A stretch of 64,000 bases of DNA, from contig JAKGSH010000002.1 in NCBI GenBank assembly GCA_021568835.1, positions 62,001-126,000 of the forward strand, read 5' to 3'. Made by a program: the position numbers and the translations under genes. This DNA comes from Streptomyces sp. Tue 6430 (lineage in GTDB: Bacteria; Actinomycetota; Actinomycetes; Streptomycetales; Streptomycetaceae). The notes beneath the pieces were generated by a model. The model was not told where the DNA came from and ran no database searches. It saw nothing but the letters and a program-made list of their open reading frames with translations. Positions 36,529 through 48,685 of this stretch are shown piece by piece. Every line of letters begins with the position of its first letter. Position 1 is the first letter of the stretch.

Positions 36529-39500
36529 GTGAGCAAGGAGACCAGCCGGGAACCGCAGAGGGCGGGCATGGACGGCGATCTGGCGGAGGCGCTGGTGCGC
36601 AGCCGCCGGTTCTTCACCAGGGCGGAGGTCTCCGAAGACCTGCGCACCCTGCACAGAAAGGGCGGCCGACAGGCCGACGAGTTCTACCGGGACCGCTGGT
36701 CGCACGACAAGGTGGTGCGTTCCACCCACGGGGTGAACTGCACCGGCTCGTGCTCGTGGAAGGTGTACGTCAAGGACGGCATCATCACCTGGGAGGCCCA
36801 GCAGACCGACTACCCGTCGGTGGGCCCCGACCGCCCCGAGTACGAGCCGCGCGGCTGCCCGCGCGGGGCCGCCTTCTCCTGGTACACCTACTCGCCCACC
36901 CGGGTGCGCTACCCGTACGTGCGCGGCGTGCTGCTGCAGATGTACCGCGAGGCCAAGGCCCGCCTCGGCGACCCGGTGGCGGCCTGGGCGGACATCGTCA
37001 CCGACCCGGAACGCGCCCGCCGCTACAAGGCGGCCCGCGGCAAGGGCGGTCTGGTGCGGGCGAGCTGGGACGAAGCGGTGGAGATGGTCGCGGCCGCGCA
37101 CGTGCACACGATCAAGGCCCACGGCCCCGACCGGCTGGCCGGCTTCTCGCCGATCCCGGCGATGTCGATGGTCTCGCACGCCGCCGGCGCCCGCTTCTAC
37201 TCGCTGCTCGGCGGCGCCATGCTGTCTTTCTACGACTGGTACGCGGACCTGCCGGTGGCCTCGCCGCAGGTGTTCGGCGACCAGACCGACGTCCCGGAGT
37301 CGGGGGACTGGTGGGACGCCGGCTACCTGATCATGTGGGGGTCCAACCTGCCGGTGACCCGGACCCCGGACGCCCACTGGATGGCCGAGGCCCGCTACCG
37401 CGGCCAGAAGGTCGTCGCGGTGTCCCCGGACTACGCGGACAACGTGAAGTTCGCCGACGAATGGCTGCCCGCCCAGCCGGGCACCGACGGCGCGCTGGCG
37501 ATGGCCATGGGACACGTCGTCCTCAAGGAGTTCTTCGTCGACCGGGAGACGGAGTACTTCACCTCCTACGTGAAGCGCTACACCGACCTGCCGTTCCTGG
37601 TCACCCTCGACGAGGCGGCCGGTGAGCCGGGCACCTACACCCCCGGCAAGTTCCTCACCGCCGCCGACCTCGGCGGGGCGGCGGCCGCGGCCGAGCACGC
37701 CGAGTTCCGCACGGTGCTGCTGGACGCCGCCACCGGGCGGCCGGTGGTCCCCAACGGCACGCTCGGCGACCGCTACGGCGAGGCCGGCGCCGGCAAGTGG
37801 AACCTCGACCTCGGGGACACCGACCCGCTGCTGTCCGCCGACGGCGGCGGCGAGGCCCCGGTCGCGGTCGGCCTGCCGCGCTTCGACGCCCCCGACGGCA
37901 GCGCGGGACGGCTGCTGCGCGGCGTGCCGGTGCGCCGGGTGGCCGGACGCCTGGTGACCACGGTCTACGACCTGATGCTGGCGCAGTACGGCGTCGCACG
38001 GGAGGGCCTGCCCGGCCGCTGGCCGTCCTCGTACGAGGACGCGGAGGAGCCGTACACCCCGGCCTGGCAGGCGGCCATCACCGGAGTGGACGCGGACCGG
38101 GCGGCGCGGATCGCGCGCGAGTTCGCCGCCAACGCCGAGGAGTCCCGCGGCCGTTCGATGATCATCATGGGGGCAGGCACCAACCACTGGTTCCACTCCG
38201 ACACCATCTACCGCGCCTTCCTGACCCTGACGACGCTGACCGGCTGCCAGGGTGTCAACGGCGGCGGCTGGGCCCACTACGTCGGCCAGGAGAAGGTCCG
38301 CCCGATCACCGGCTACTCGGCGATCGCGACCGCCGCCGACTGGAACCGGCCGGCCCGGCTGATGATCCAGACCGCGTACTGGTACCTGCACAGCGACCAG
38401 TTCCGCTACGACCCCTTCTCCGCCGACACTCTCGCGGCGGCCGGCGCGGGAGGCCCGTTCGCCGGGAAGACCACGGCCGACGTCATCGCCCAGTCCGCGC
38501 GGATGGGCTGGATGCCGTCGTACCCCACCTTCGACCGCAACCCGCTGGACCTCGCCGACGAGGCGGCCGCCGCGGACCGCCCGGTCGCCGAGCACGTCGT
38601 GGACGAACTCACCGCGGGACGCCTGAAGTTCGCGGGCGAGGACCCGGACGCGCCCGAGAACTTCCCGCGGGTGCTGACCGTGTGGCGGGCCAACCTGCTG
38701 GGCTCCTCGGCGAAGGGCAACGAGTACTTCCTCAAGCACCTCCTCGGCACCGACGCGTCGGTGCGGGCCACCGAGGCCCCGCCCGAGGCCCGCCCGCGGG
38801 ACGTGGTGTGGCGGGAGGAGGCCCCGACCGGCAAGCTCGACCTGCTGCTCACCCTGGACTTCCGCATGACCAGCACGACCGTCTTCTCCGACGTCGTCCT
38901 GCCCGCCGCCACCTGGTACGAGAAGCACGACCTGTCCAGCACGGACATGCACCCCTTCGTCCACGCCTTCAACCCGGCCATCTCCCCGCCCTGGCAGACC
39001 CGCACCGACTGGGACGCCTTCCACACCCTGGCCAGGGAGTTCAGCCGGCAGGCCGCCGGCCACCTCGGCGTCCGCACGGACGTCGTCGCCGCGCCCCTGC
39101 TGCACGACACCCCGGACGAGATGGCCAACCCGCGCGGCAAGGTGCTCGACTGGAAGGCGGGCGAGTGCGCACCGGTCCCCGGCCGCACCATGCCCAAGCT
39201 GGTGACCGTGGAGCGCGACTACGCCGCCGTCGCCGACAAGATGGCCGCCCTCGGCCCCCTCCTGGACACCCTGGGCGCCACCACCAAGGGCATCACCTTC
39301 AAGGTCGACCGCGAACTGGAGTACCTGCGCCACAAGAACGGCACCGTGCGTGGCGGAGCGGCCGACGGGCGGCCCTCGATCGCCCGCGACACGCACGCCT
39401 GCGAGGCGATCCTCGCCCTGTCCGGCACCACCAACGGCCACCTGGCCACCCAGGGCTTCCACACCCTCGAGGCCCGCACCGGCACCCGGCTCGCCGACCT

Positions 39501-40250
39501 GGCGGCCGAACACGAGGGCAAGCAGATCACCTTCGCCGACACCCAGGCCGCGCCGGTCCCCGTCATCACCTCACCCGAGTGGTCCGGCTCGGAGACCGGC
39601 GGGCGCCGCTACTCCCCGTTCACCGTCAACGTCGAGCGCCTCAAGCCCTGGCACACCCTCACCGGCCGCCAGCACTTCTTCCTCGACCACGACTGGATGA
39701 CCGCGCTCGGTGAACAACTCCCGGTATACCGGCCGCCGTTGAACATGGACGCGCTGTTCGGCGAGCCGAGTCTCGGGAGCGTCGGGGAACTGGGCGTGAC
39801 GGTGCGCTACCTGACGCCGCACAACAAGTGGTCCATCCACTCCGAGTACCAGGACAACCTGTTCATGCTCTCCCTCTCCCGGGGCGGCCCGACGATCTGG
39901 ATGAGCAAGGAGGACGCGGCGAAGATCGGCGTGCACGACAACGACTGGGTCGAGGCCGTCAACCGCAACGGCGTGGTCGCCGCCCGCGCCGTCGTCTCGC
40001 ACCGCATGCCCGAGGGCACCGTCTACATGCACCACGCCCAGGACCGCCTCATCGACGTGCCCCGCACCGAGACCACCGGCCGGCGCGGCGGGATCCACAA
40101 CTCCCTCACCCGCCTGCTGATCAAGCCGACCCACCTCATCGGTGGCTACGCCCAGCTCTCCTACGCCTTCAACTACCTCGGCCCCACGGGCAACCAGCGC
40201 GACGAGGTCACCGTCGTCCGCCGCCGCACGAACCAGGAGGTGACGTACTG

Positions 40251-40251
<1 letters not shown>
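36529..40251 (+). CDS. narG: Respiratory nitrate reductase alpha subunit, copy 2
   Basis: Second molybdo-bis-MGD catalytic subunit, 1240 residues. It has the FS0 ligands in THGVNCTGSCSW and EPRGCPRGA, the active-site stretches YDWYADLPVASPQVFGDQTD and MWGSNLPVTRTPDAH, and the C-terminal SHRMPEGTVYMHHAQDR. GTG 36529 is chosen because GGAG lies seven bases upstream; ATG 36568 is an alternative. Clearly paralogous to copy 1 but with many substitutions, so the duplication is old. In contrast to copy 1, I find no GGGCCG palindrome in the 184 bp between the upstream terminator and this start, suggesting different control. It heads narGHJI without VKOR. Confidence 0.95.
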
Positions 40252-41983
<1,732 letters not shown>

Positions 41984-41987
<4 letters not shown>

Positions 41988-42645
41988 TCAGGAAGACCGC
42001 ACGCGCACCCCGCACGCAGCCCTGGCACCCCCTCGCCTGGCAGACCCAGTCCCTGCTGCTCGCCTACCCCGACGACCGGCTCCGCCCCCGCCTCGACCTG
42101 GCGCACCGGGCCGCCGCCGCACTGCCCCCCGAGGTCCGGGACCCCCTGGCCCGCTTCACCCGGCACGCCGGGCGCACTCCCGCCGACGAGCTGGCGGCGG
42201 CCTACGTGGAGACCTTCGACCACCGCAAACGCTGCTGCCCGTACCTGACGTACTACGCCCACGGCGACACCCGCAAGCGCGGCCTCGCGCTGCTGCGGCT
42301 GAAGCAGACCTACGCCGCGGCCGGATGGCGCCTCGCCGACGACGAACTGCCCGACCACCTCGCCGTCGTCCTCGAGTTCGCCGCCGGCGACCCGGACGCC
42401 GGCGCCACGCTGCTCACCGAACACCGCGCCGGTCTGGAACTGCTGCGGCTGGCCCTGGCCGACGAGGGCTCCCCCTGGGCGGACGTCCTGGCCTCCGTGT
42501 CGGCCACCCTGCCCCCCTGGCCGGCGACGACCGCGAGGCCGTCCTGCGCCTCGCCGCCCAGGGCCCGCCCGAGGAGCAGGTGGGCCTCGACCCGTACGCC
42601 TCCCCGGTGTTCCTGCCGGACCCCGTCGTAGGAGGACCCCGATGA
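41984..42645 (+). pseudogene. narJ: NarJ chaperone, copy 2, frameshifted as sequenced
   Basis: Assembly chaperone for NarG copy 2. The core YVETFDHRKRCCPYLTYYAHG and RKRGLALLRLKQTYAAAGW is typical. A one-base loss in the C-run near 42518 (CTGCCCCCCTGG) shifts the frame; the true end continues LAGDDREAVLRLAAQGPP and VGLDPYASPVFLP and stops at 42643-42645, overlapping the narI start. Restored length is about 220 residues. Coupled on both sides. Confidence 0.9.
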
Positions 42646-43414
42646 CCGCCTCGGCACAGTACGCCACCCTCGCGGCCGAGACCGGCACCGGCGACATCCT
42701 GCTGTGGGTCGCCCTGCCGTACGTCGTGCTGGCGGTGTTCGTCCTCGGCCACGTCTGGCGCTACCGCTACGACAAGTTCGGCTGGACGACCCGTTCCTCC
42801 CAGCTGTACGAACGGCGCCTGCTGCGCATCGGCAGCCCGCTGTTCCACTTCGGCATCCTCGTCGTCCTGATCGGCCACATCGGCGGCCTCGTCATCCCCG
42901 AGAGCTGGACCGACGCCGCGGGCATCAGCGAGCACACCTACCACGTGTCCGCCGTCGTGCTCGGCACCCTCGCGGGCGTCGCCACCGTGGGCGGACTCGC
43001 CATCCTGGTCTACCGGCGTCGTACCGTCGGGCCGGTGTTCTCGGCCACCACCCGCAACGACAAGGCCATGTACCTCTCCCTGACCCTGACCATCGGCCTG
43101 GGACTCGCCGCCACCGTGGCCGCCAACCTCGTCGGCGACGGCTACAACTACCGCGAGACCATCTCCCCTGGTTCCGGTCGGTCTTCTACCTCCGGCCCGA
43201 CCCGGACCTGATGGCCGGCACCCCGATCCTGTTCCGGCTGCACGCCCTCAGCGCGCTCCTGCTGTTCGCGTTCTGGCCCTTCACCCGGCTCGTCCACATG
43301 CTCACCGCACCGCTGGGCTATCTGACCCGGCCCTACATCGTCTACCGCAGCCGCGACGAGGGCCGCCTCGGCGCCCGCGTCCCGCGCCGCGGCTGGGAAC
43401 GCACGGGTTCCTGA
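42642..43414 (+). pseudogene. narI: Nitrate reductase gamma subunit, copy 2, frameshifted as sequenced
   Basis: Diheme cytochrome b taking electrons from menaquinol. Helices begin with ILLWVALPYVVLAVFVLGHV. Heme-ligand regions are SPLFHFGILVVLIGHIGG and, after the break, LFRLHALSALLLFAFWPFTRLVH. A one-base loss in CCCC near 43168 splits RETISP from WFRSVFYLRPDPD. Restored length is about 257 residues. Start overlaps the narJ stop. Last gene of the operon; it converges with the histidine kinase gene 49 bp away. Confidence 0.92.
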
Positions 43415-43463
43415 GCGACGGGCCGGCCCACCGCCCCGCACCGGCACCCGCACCGGCACCGGC

Positions 43464-45197
43464 TCACGACGATGCCGGCGCGGGGAGGGGCACCGTCCAC
43501 TCCGCGACGGTGCCGGTGGGCTCGTTCGGCGTGAGCGTGAAGGTCCCCCCGAGGTCGGCGGCACGCCGGCGCAGGTTGTCCAGGCCGCTGCGGCGGGTGA
43601 CCGCCGGGTCGACCCCGCGCCCGTTGTCGGCGACGCGCAGCCGCAGCCGGGTGCCGTCGGTCTCGGCGACGACCTCGACCGCGGTGGCCCGCGCGTGGCG
43701 GGCGGCGTTCGACAGCGTCTCGCGCAGGACCGCGAGCAGGTGCTCGGCATGACCGGCGGGCACGTCGGTGTCCAGCAGGCCGGTCATGCGCAGCGCGGGG
43801 CTGAAACCGAGGACGCCGGCCGCCCGGTCGGTCTCGGCGAGCAGCTTGAGGCGCAGCCCGCCGCGGGATCCCGGGCGGTCCCGCTCGCCCAGGGCGTAGA
43901 TGGTGCCGCGCACGGTCTTGATCGTGTCGTCGAGGTCCTCGACGACACGCTGGATCCGCTCGGCGACCTGGGGCCGGTCGGAGACGCGGCCGAGCACCGA
44001 GTTCAGGGTCAGCCCGGAGGCGAACAGCCGCTGGATGGCCAGGTCGTGCAGGTCGCGGGCGATGCGGTCGCGGTCGGTCAGGACCAGGAGGTGCTCGGCC
44101 TCGCGCCGGTGCTCGGCGATTTCCAGGGCCAGCGCGGCCTGGTCGGCGAAACCGCTGATCATGGCCATGGCGGCGTCGGAGAACTCCGGGCCGCCGGGAC
44201 GGTTGGCGACCTCCAGCACGCCGCGCACGTGCTCGCCGCCCCCCAGCGGAAGCAGGAAGCCGGGCCCCAGGTCGACCTCGGCCGCGCAGCCGCCGTCCGC
44301 CCGCTGCTCGTCGGACAGCGCGCCGCTGGTGACGCGCTCGTTGGTGCGGTACACCCCCGCGGCCCGCGTGGCCGGGGGCAGCACCAGCCCTCGCACCCGC
44401 TCGGCGCCCTCGCCCTCGGCGGCCTCGATCACCAGCCCGTCGCCGCCGTGGACCGGCACCGCCACCGTCACCAGATCCGCCCCGGACAGCGCCCTGACGG
44501 TGGCGGCGACCTGGTGCAGGACCAGGTCGGGGTCGGTGCCCGACAGCAGGCTGCGGGTCAGTTCGCTGCTCGCCTCCAGCCACCGCTCCCTGCACCGCGC
44601 GTCCTCGTACAGGCGGGCGTTGTCGATCGCCACGCCGGCCGCGGCCGCGAGCGTGCGCAGCACGGCCTCGTCCTCCTCGTCGAACTCCGCGCCACCCCGC
44701 TTGTCGGTGAGGTACAGGTTCCCGAAGACCTTCTCGCGCACCCGGACCGGCGCCCCCAGGAACGTGGTCATCGCCGGATGACCCTCCGGGAAGCCCACCG
44801 CTTCGGGATGGCTGCCCAGGTCGGCCAGGCGCAGCGGCTCAGGCTTCCTGATCAGCAGCCCCAGGATGCCCCGGCCCTCGGGGTGGTGGCCGATCGCGCC
44901 GACGGTGTCCTCGTCCATGCCGACCGTGATGAACTGCCTGATCCGGCCTTCGTCACCCAGCACCCCCAGCGCTCCGTACCGGGCGTCCACCAGCCTCACG
45001 GCCGATTCGGCGATCCGCCGCAGCACCACGTCGAGATCCAGGTCGGAGCCGATGGCGAGGACCGCGTCCAGCAGCGTGGACACCCGGTCCCGGGTGGCAC
45101 GTACCTGCGCGACCTGCGCCTGGAGCCCTTCCAGCAGCTCGTCCAGCCTCAGGTGGGGCGCCGTCGGCCTGTGCTCCCGCGCCGGAGTCTCCGCCAT
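43464..45197 (-). CDS. GAF-GAF histidine kinase, DosS/OsdK-like
   Basis: Soluble sensor kinase of 577 residues, almost exactly the length of mycobacterial DosS. Order: a coiled N-terminus (about 15-45), GAF-A (about 55-200), GAF-B (about 220-375), HisKA_3 dimerisation helix with phospho-acceptor His in DRIARDLHDLAIQRL, and an ATPase domain with NAARHA and VADNGRGVD. In GAF-A, GFPEGHPAM holds His140 where DosS/DosT have GFPxxHP with their heme-ligand His, so heme binding and O2/NO/CO sensing are plausible. ATG 45197 follows GGAG. No response regulator is adjacent; the DosR-like regulator 28 kb away (15073-15765) is the obvious candidate. Partner assignment is inference. Confidence 0.9.
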   Translation of the reverse strand: MAETPAREHRPTAPHLRLDELLEGLQAQVAQVRATRDRVSTLLDAVLAIGSDLDLDVVLRRIAESAVRLVDARYGALGVLGDEGRIRQFITVGMDEDTVGAIGHHPEGRGILGLLIRKPEPLRLADLGSHPEAVGFPEGHPAMTTFLGAPVRVREKVFGNLYLTDKRGGAEFDEEDEAVLRTLAAAAGVAIDNARLYEDARCRERWLEASSELTRSLLSGTDPDLVLHQVAATVRALSGADLVTVAVPVHGGDGLVIEAAEGEGAERVRGLVLPPATRAAGVYRTNERVTSGALSDEQRADGGCAAEVDLGPGFLLPLGGGEHVRGVLEVANRPGGPEFSDAAMAMISGFADQAALALEIAEHRREAEHLLVLTDRDRIARDLHDLAIQRLFASGLTLNSVLGRVSDRPQVAERIQRVVEDLDDTIKTVRGTIYALGERDRPGSRGGLRLKLLAETDRAAGVLGFSPALRMTGLLDTDVPAGHAEHLLAVLRETLSNAARHARATAVEVVAETDGTRLRLRVADNGRGVDPAVTRRSGLDNLRRRAADLGGTFTLTPNEPTGTVAEWTVPLPAPASS

Positions 45198-45490
45198 TCC
45201 CCGCTCCCTCCCGGAAGGCGCCGGCGGCACCTTCCGCACGCATGCCGGAGCGGCCCTTTCCGCACGCGAACGCACGTGCTGCGCACGGTCGTCCCGGCAC
45301 TCAGGATCCTACGACCCACCGCTCCCGGGAGCCGAGGCGCTCCCCTCGGCACCCGGACCGCCGAAGGCGCGGACCGGTGGGGCCCTGCCCGGCGACCAGA
45401 GCCCTCCGCCGCCGGACGACCCCGGCGGGGCGACGGCCTCCCGGCATCCGCCGTCTTCCGGCATCAGCCGTCTCCCGGCGGGCGGGTCCG

Positions 45491-45706
45491 TCAGTGCGCC
45501 CACGCCTCCGGGCCGCCACCGCGCCACTCGACCGTCTCCGACTGCCGCACCCACGCGTCGTCGACGTCGTCCAGGCCGACGAGACGCAGGAAATCGACGA
45601 CGTCCAGCAGCCCGTACGCCAGCCCGACGAAACGCTCATTGACGCGGACACGTCGGCCGCCGTCCTCGGCGGGCGGGTAGATCACGATGGGCTGTGTGCC
45701 GTTCAT
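45491..45706 (-). CDS. Small conserved hypothetical protein (about 71 residues)
   Basis: Compact acidic protein. It carries PIVIYPPAEDGGRRVRVN near the start, then GLAYGLLDVVDFLRLVGLD and ending in VEWRGGGPEAWAH. This pattern (PP..GGRRV..N, AYGL.DV..FLR..GLD, VEWRGGGP) recurs in small Streptomyces proteins known to me only as hypothetical. The codon pattern and conserved-looking motifs argue for a real gene despite a weak Shine-Dalgarno. It lies between the sensor kinase and the phosphatase, transcribed with them in direction. Function unknown. Confidence 0.72.
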   Translation of the reverse strand: MNGTQPIVIYPPAEDGGRRVRVNERFVGLAYGLLDVVDFLRLVGLDDVDDAWVRQSETVEWRGGGPEAWAH

Positions 45707-45766
45707 AGGGCCAGCCTGCCGTCGGAACGGGAGGCGCGCGCGGTGGGATGCGCCGGCCGCGCGGCC

Positions 45767-46937
45767 TCAGCCGGTGCCGGCCCTGCCGTGCCAGTCCAGG
45801 CACATGACGGTGGCGTCGTCCCGGGGGCGGCCGTGGCAGGCGTCCCGCACCGCCTCCGTCAGTGCCTGCACCGTCTGTCTGGGATGCAGACGGCGGGTCC
45901 CGCGAAGGAGCGCGGGCAGGTCGACCGCCGCCGCTTCCCGGTCCTGCATGCCGTCGGTGAGCAGGACGATCCGGTCACCGGGGCGCAGGTCGAACCTCTG
46001 GACGCGGTAGGGGACGGGCGAGGGACGCCGAAGGGCAGGTTGATGGCGAGGGGGATCTCCTCCACGACGCCGTCCCGCAGCCGCAGGGGCCAGGGATGGC
46101 CGGCGTTGACCAGCTCCACGCGCTCCTGCGCGAGGTCGACGCAGAGCAGCTGCCCGGTCGCCATGGTGCCGCGCCCGTGGGACAGCAGCGCCTGGTGGGC
46201 CTGACGTGCCTGGTCGCCGACGTTGCACCCCGCCCGCCGGGCGCCGCGCAGGGCGCCGAGCAGGAGGGTGGCCAGCAGGGCGGAGTTCACGTCGTGGCCC
46301 ATGGCGTCGGTCAGCGACAGGTGCAGGGTGTCGCGGTCCAGGCTGTAGTCGTAGGTGTCCCCGCCGATGTCGTCCGCGGGGACGAGCGCGCAGGCGACGG
46401 TGAACTGCGGCGCTTCGCAGCAGGAGGCGGAGGGCAGCAGCTGGTGCTGGATCTCCGCGGCGAGCGTCAGGGGCTGGGTGCGCTGCCCCCACTGGTAGGC
46501 GTCCGTGAAGCGGCGGTCGGTGACGATGATGTACGCCAGGGCGTGAGCCGCCTCCGTCACGTGCCGCAGCACCTCCCCGTCGGTGTGGGGAGCGTCATCT
46601 CGAGGACACCGATGCAGTCGCCCCGGTTGGTGACCGGCGCGATGACCCGCTGCCGGCCCTCGTCGTCCCGCTGCTGGTGCAACCGCTGCTCGTGGAGGAC
46701 CAGTTGGTAGACGCTGCCCCGCACGGGGATGCGCACGGGGCTGGTGCCGCCGGTTTCGGCGTCGTCGGCAGCGGTGAGTCGCACGAGCTCCTGGCCGACG
46801 AAGTCCAGGAACAGGAAGGAGACGGAAACGGCCCCGAAGCGCTTCTGCAGGTTGCGCGCGACGACGTCGACGGAATCCATCGGCGCCGCGTCCTCGGCAG
46901 CCGCCAGGACTTCTCCCAACGCGAACTCATCGGCCAT
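45767..46937 (-). pseudogene. GAF-SpoIIE/PP2C serine phosphatase, two frameshifts as sequenced
   Basis: N-terminal GAF-like sensor (about residues 1-125; MADEFALGEVLAAAEDAAP start, RNLQKRFGAVSVSFLFLDFV) followed by a SpoIIE/PP2C phosphatase. Metal-site motifs are DDIGGDTYDYS, TDAMGHDVNSALLAT, VLLTDGMQDRE and RPRDDATVMCLDW. One-base losses near 46590 (CTCCCCACACC) and near 46022 break it into three frames; restored length is about 390 residues. ATG 46937 follows AGGAGG. Such phosphatases act on anti-anti-sigma factors in partner-switching. A possible target pathway is represented by the anti-sigma-like kinase at 60708-61121, but no link is shown. Confidence 0.85.
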
Positions 46938-47072
46938 GACAACCTCCTGATCGGTCGCCCCTACGTCTTTCCGCAACCGGTCGAGACATCCCTGGTCGAT
47001 CCGTGGCGTCGCCTGCACGAGTGGTCCGCCGGCGGTGGGCGCGGGCTTCCGGCCCGGCGTGCGCACATGACC

Positions 47073-47093
47073 GTGCCCCCGGACCGGGGGCAC
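47073..47093. terminator. Hairpin downstream of the gas vesicle gene
   Basis: GTGCCCCCGG and CCGGGGGCAC around a single A; a short, strong stem about 100 bp past the minus-strand stop at 47189. Confidence 0.55.
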
Positions 47094-47188
47094 AGCGGAG
47101 GACCCGGGCGCGGGGGCGACCCACGGTGAACCGGTCACCGCACCGGAACGGCACGCGACGGCGGCGGGGATCGGTCATGCGGTCTCGC

Positions 47189-47590
47189 TCAGTCCGCCCT
47201 CCTGCGCGTGCCGGACCGTCCCTCTCGGCTCCGGCCCTGGTCGCGGGCCTGCTGGAAGGCTTCGGCGACCGTCTCCGCGGCGCCGGACAGGGCGCCCTTC
47301 GTCTTGCCGCGGGCGCCGGACTCCATCATCTTGCCGGGCAGTTCCGTGAGACCCGCAGGCTTGCGCGGTCCGGCCTCGAGGTCGAGACGGTTGCACGCCT
47401 CGGCGAAACGCAGGTACGTGTCGACGCTGGCGACCACGATCCGGATGTCGATCTTGAGTATCTCGATGCCCACGAGGGAGACCCGTATGAAGGCGTCGAT
47501 CACCAGCCCGCGGTCGAGGATGAGCTCCAGCACGTCGTAGAGCCCGCTGGAACCACCGCCGCCGCCACCCTGCCGCGCCGCTGCCGTCAT
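47189..47590 (-). CDS. Gas vesicle protein, GvpA/GvpJ family
   Basis: 133-residue protein with the GvpA/J core SSGLYDVLELILDRGLVI and KIDIRIVVASVDTYLRFAEA, the amphipathic shell-forming helix-strand-strand pattern. An N-terminal Gly-rich stretch and a basic C-terminal tail (about 45 residues beyond the core) point to the minor GvpJ/S-type rather than the short major GvpA. It stands alone here; no other gvp genes (F, G, K, L, O) are visible in the window. Streptomyces gvp genes are usually clustered and do not form visible vesicles. The role is unknown. Confidence 0.85.
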   Translation of the reverse strand: MTAAARQGGGGGGSSGLYDVLELILDRGLVIDAFIRVSLVGIEILKIDIRIVVASVDTYLRFAEACNRLDLEAGPRKPAGLTELPGKMMESGARGKTKGALSGAAETVAEAFQQARDQGRSREGRSGTRRRAD

Positions 47591-47770
47591 CACCCAACCC
47601 CCTGTCGTACCCGTGTGTACCGCCCCGGTACCGCCGCCGGCCGTCGGAAGTGACGTGTGCGCGGACGGCGACGGAGAGGCGGAATCGTGGGGTACGGGTT
47701 GCCGCTGCCGACGGTGGGCAAACGCGTGCGACGACGTGTCACCGCCCCGGGTACGGCCTCGCCGCCCGCA

Positions 47771-47807
47771 CACCGGGAACGGGACCCCCGGCCGGCCGTT
47801 CCCGGTG
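47771..47807. terminator. Hairpin downstream of DUF302 gene
   Basis: 12-bp perfect arms CACCGGGAACGG and CCGTTCCCGGTG (47771-47782, 47796-47807), about 20 bp past the minus-strand stop at 47826. Confidence 0.65.
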
Positions 47808-47825
47808 ACGGGCCGGTGTCCGCCG

Positions 47826-48239
47826 TCAGCTTTTCAGGTCCGTCGCGGTGAGTTCGGCGAGGGCGGCGTCGAGGCGCCGTCCGGCCTCCTCGGCGACCGG
47901 GCGGAGGGCGTCGCTGCCGGTCAGGGTCACCATGGTGTCCGGGTCGAGCGCCTGTACGGCGGTGCGGTCGCCGTCGCGGCGGACGACGACGTTGCAGGGC
48001 AGGAGCAGGCCGATGCTGCGGTCGGTGTCCAGGGCCCGGTGGGCGAGGGAGGGGTTGCAGGCGCCGAGGATGACGTAGTCCTCCACGTCCTCCGCGGCGC
48101 GGCCGAGCTTGGTCTTGAGGGTGGCGGTGACGTCGATCTCGGTGAGGATGCCGAAGCCCTGGGCGGCGAGGGCGTCGCGGGTGCGGGCGACGGCGGTGGC
48201 GAAGTCGGTGTCGAGGTGGACGGTGCGGTCGTAGCGCAT
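47826..48239 (-). CDS. DUF302 family protein
   Basis: 137-residue protein of the DUF302 fold. RDALAAQGFGILTEIDVTAT is the signature start, followed by KTKLG, YVILGACNPSLAHRAL and LLPCNVVVRRDGDRT. Both Cys (in ACNP and LPCN) are conserved in the family. DUF302 proteins repeatedly neighbour sulfur-carrier and persulfide genes. It is divergent from the sulfur module, sharing the intergenic region with two ATACCCC-N-GGGGTA operators, so it is probably under the same CsoR/CstR-type repressor. Biochemical function is unknown. Confidence 0.87.
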   Translation of the reverse strand: MRYDRTVHLDTDFATAVARTRDALAAQGFGILTEIDVTATLKTKLGRAAEDVEDYVILGACNPSLAHRALDTDRSIGLLLPCNVVVRRDGDRTAVQALDPDTMVTLTGSDALRPVAEEAGRRLDAALAELTATDLKS

Positions 48240-48339
48240 GACGGTGGCCCTTCTCGTGGCTCGCGCGGCAGCGGACGGGTGTCCGGTGCGGACGAGCGGT
48301 CCGTGGGGGTGTTCCCTGGGGTTCCCTCTGTCCTCCAAA

Positions 48340-48356
48340 ATACCCCCCGGGGTACT
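48340..48356. promoter_or_regulatory. CsoR/CstR-type operator 1
   Basis: ATACCCCCCGGGGTACT, inverted repeat TACCCC/GGGGTA, in the divergent promoter region. Confidence 0.75.
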
Positions 48357-48374
48357 CGTGTTACCTTCGTATGT

Positions 48375-48390
48375 ATACCCCCTGGGGTAA
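48375..48390. promoter_or_regulatory. CsoR/CstR-type operator 2
   Basis: ATACCCCCTGGGGTAA, 35 bp from operator 1 and 25 bp before the GTG start at 48415. Confidence 0.75.
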
Positions 48391-48414
48391 TTTTCCACTG
48401 GAAGGGAGTACCTC

Positions 48415-48615
48415 GTGTTCTTCGCCGACACGATCGAGGTGCAGGGGCTCGGAAACCGGAGCTGTCTCGCCGGAGAGGTGCGGGTGCACTGCGCGAGCGG
48501 CGCGCGGGCCGCCATCGCCGCCTCCCTGCCGGACGCCGCCGGCCGGGAGGTCGTCGCCGTGGACGACTCCTTCGACGCCGCCGTGGCGGCGGGACTCACC
48601 GTCCGCAACCCCTGA
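48415..48615 (+). pseudogene. Relic of an MBL-fold persulfide dioxygenase-rhodanese with its middle deleted
   Basis: A 66-codon frame. Residues 1-20 (MFFADTIEVQGLGNRSCLAG, GTG start after GGAAGGGAG) look like the N-terminus of an ETHE1-like metallo-beta-lactamase protein, whose relatives begin with a similar GLGNRSYLAGG. Residues 21-66 (VRVHCASGARAAIAASL ... VVAVDDSFDAAVAAGL) look like the extreme C-terminus of the rhodanese half of the same long protein, including the active-site loop CASGAR. About 390 residues in between are missing, in frame. As it stands it cannot be a persulfide dioxygenase. Either a true internal deletion or an assembly collapse; a tiny active rhodanese-like fragment is less likely. 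Confidence 0.65.
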
Positions 48616-48685
48616 CGGCGCCGGGCGCCGCACCGGCGCCCGCCGACCGTCCGTACCGACACGGGAAACAGGAGCGAGAAACCAC

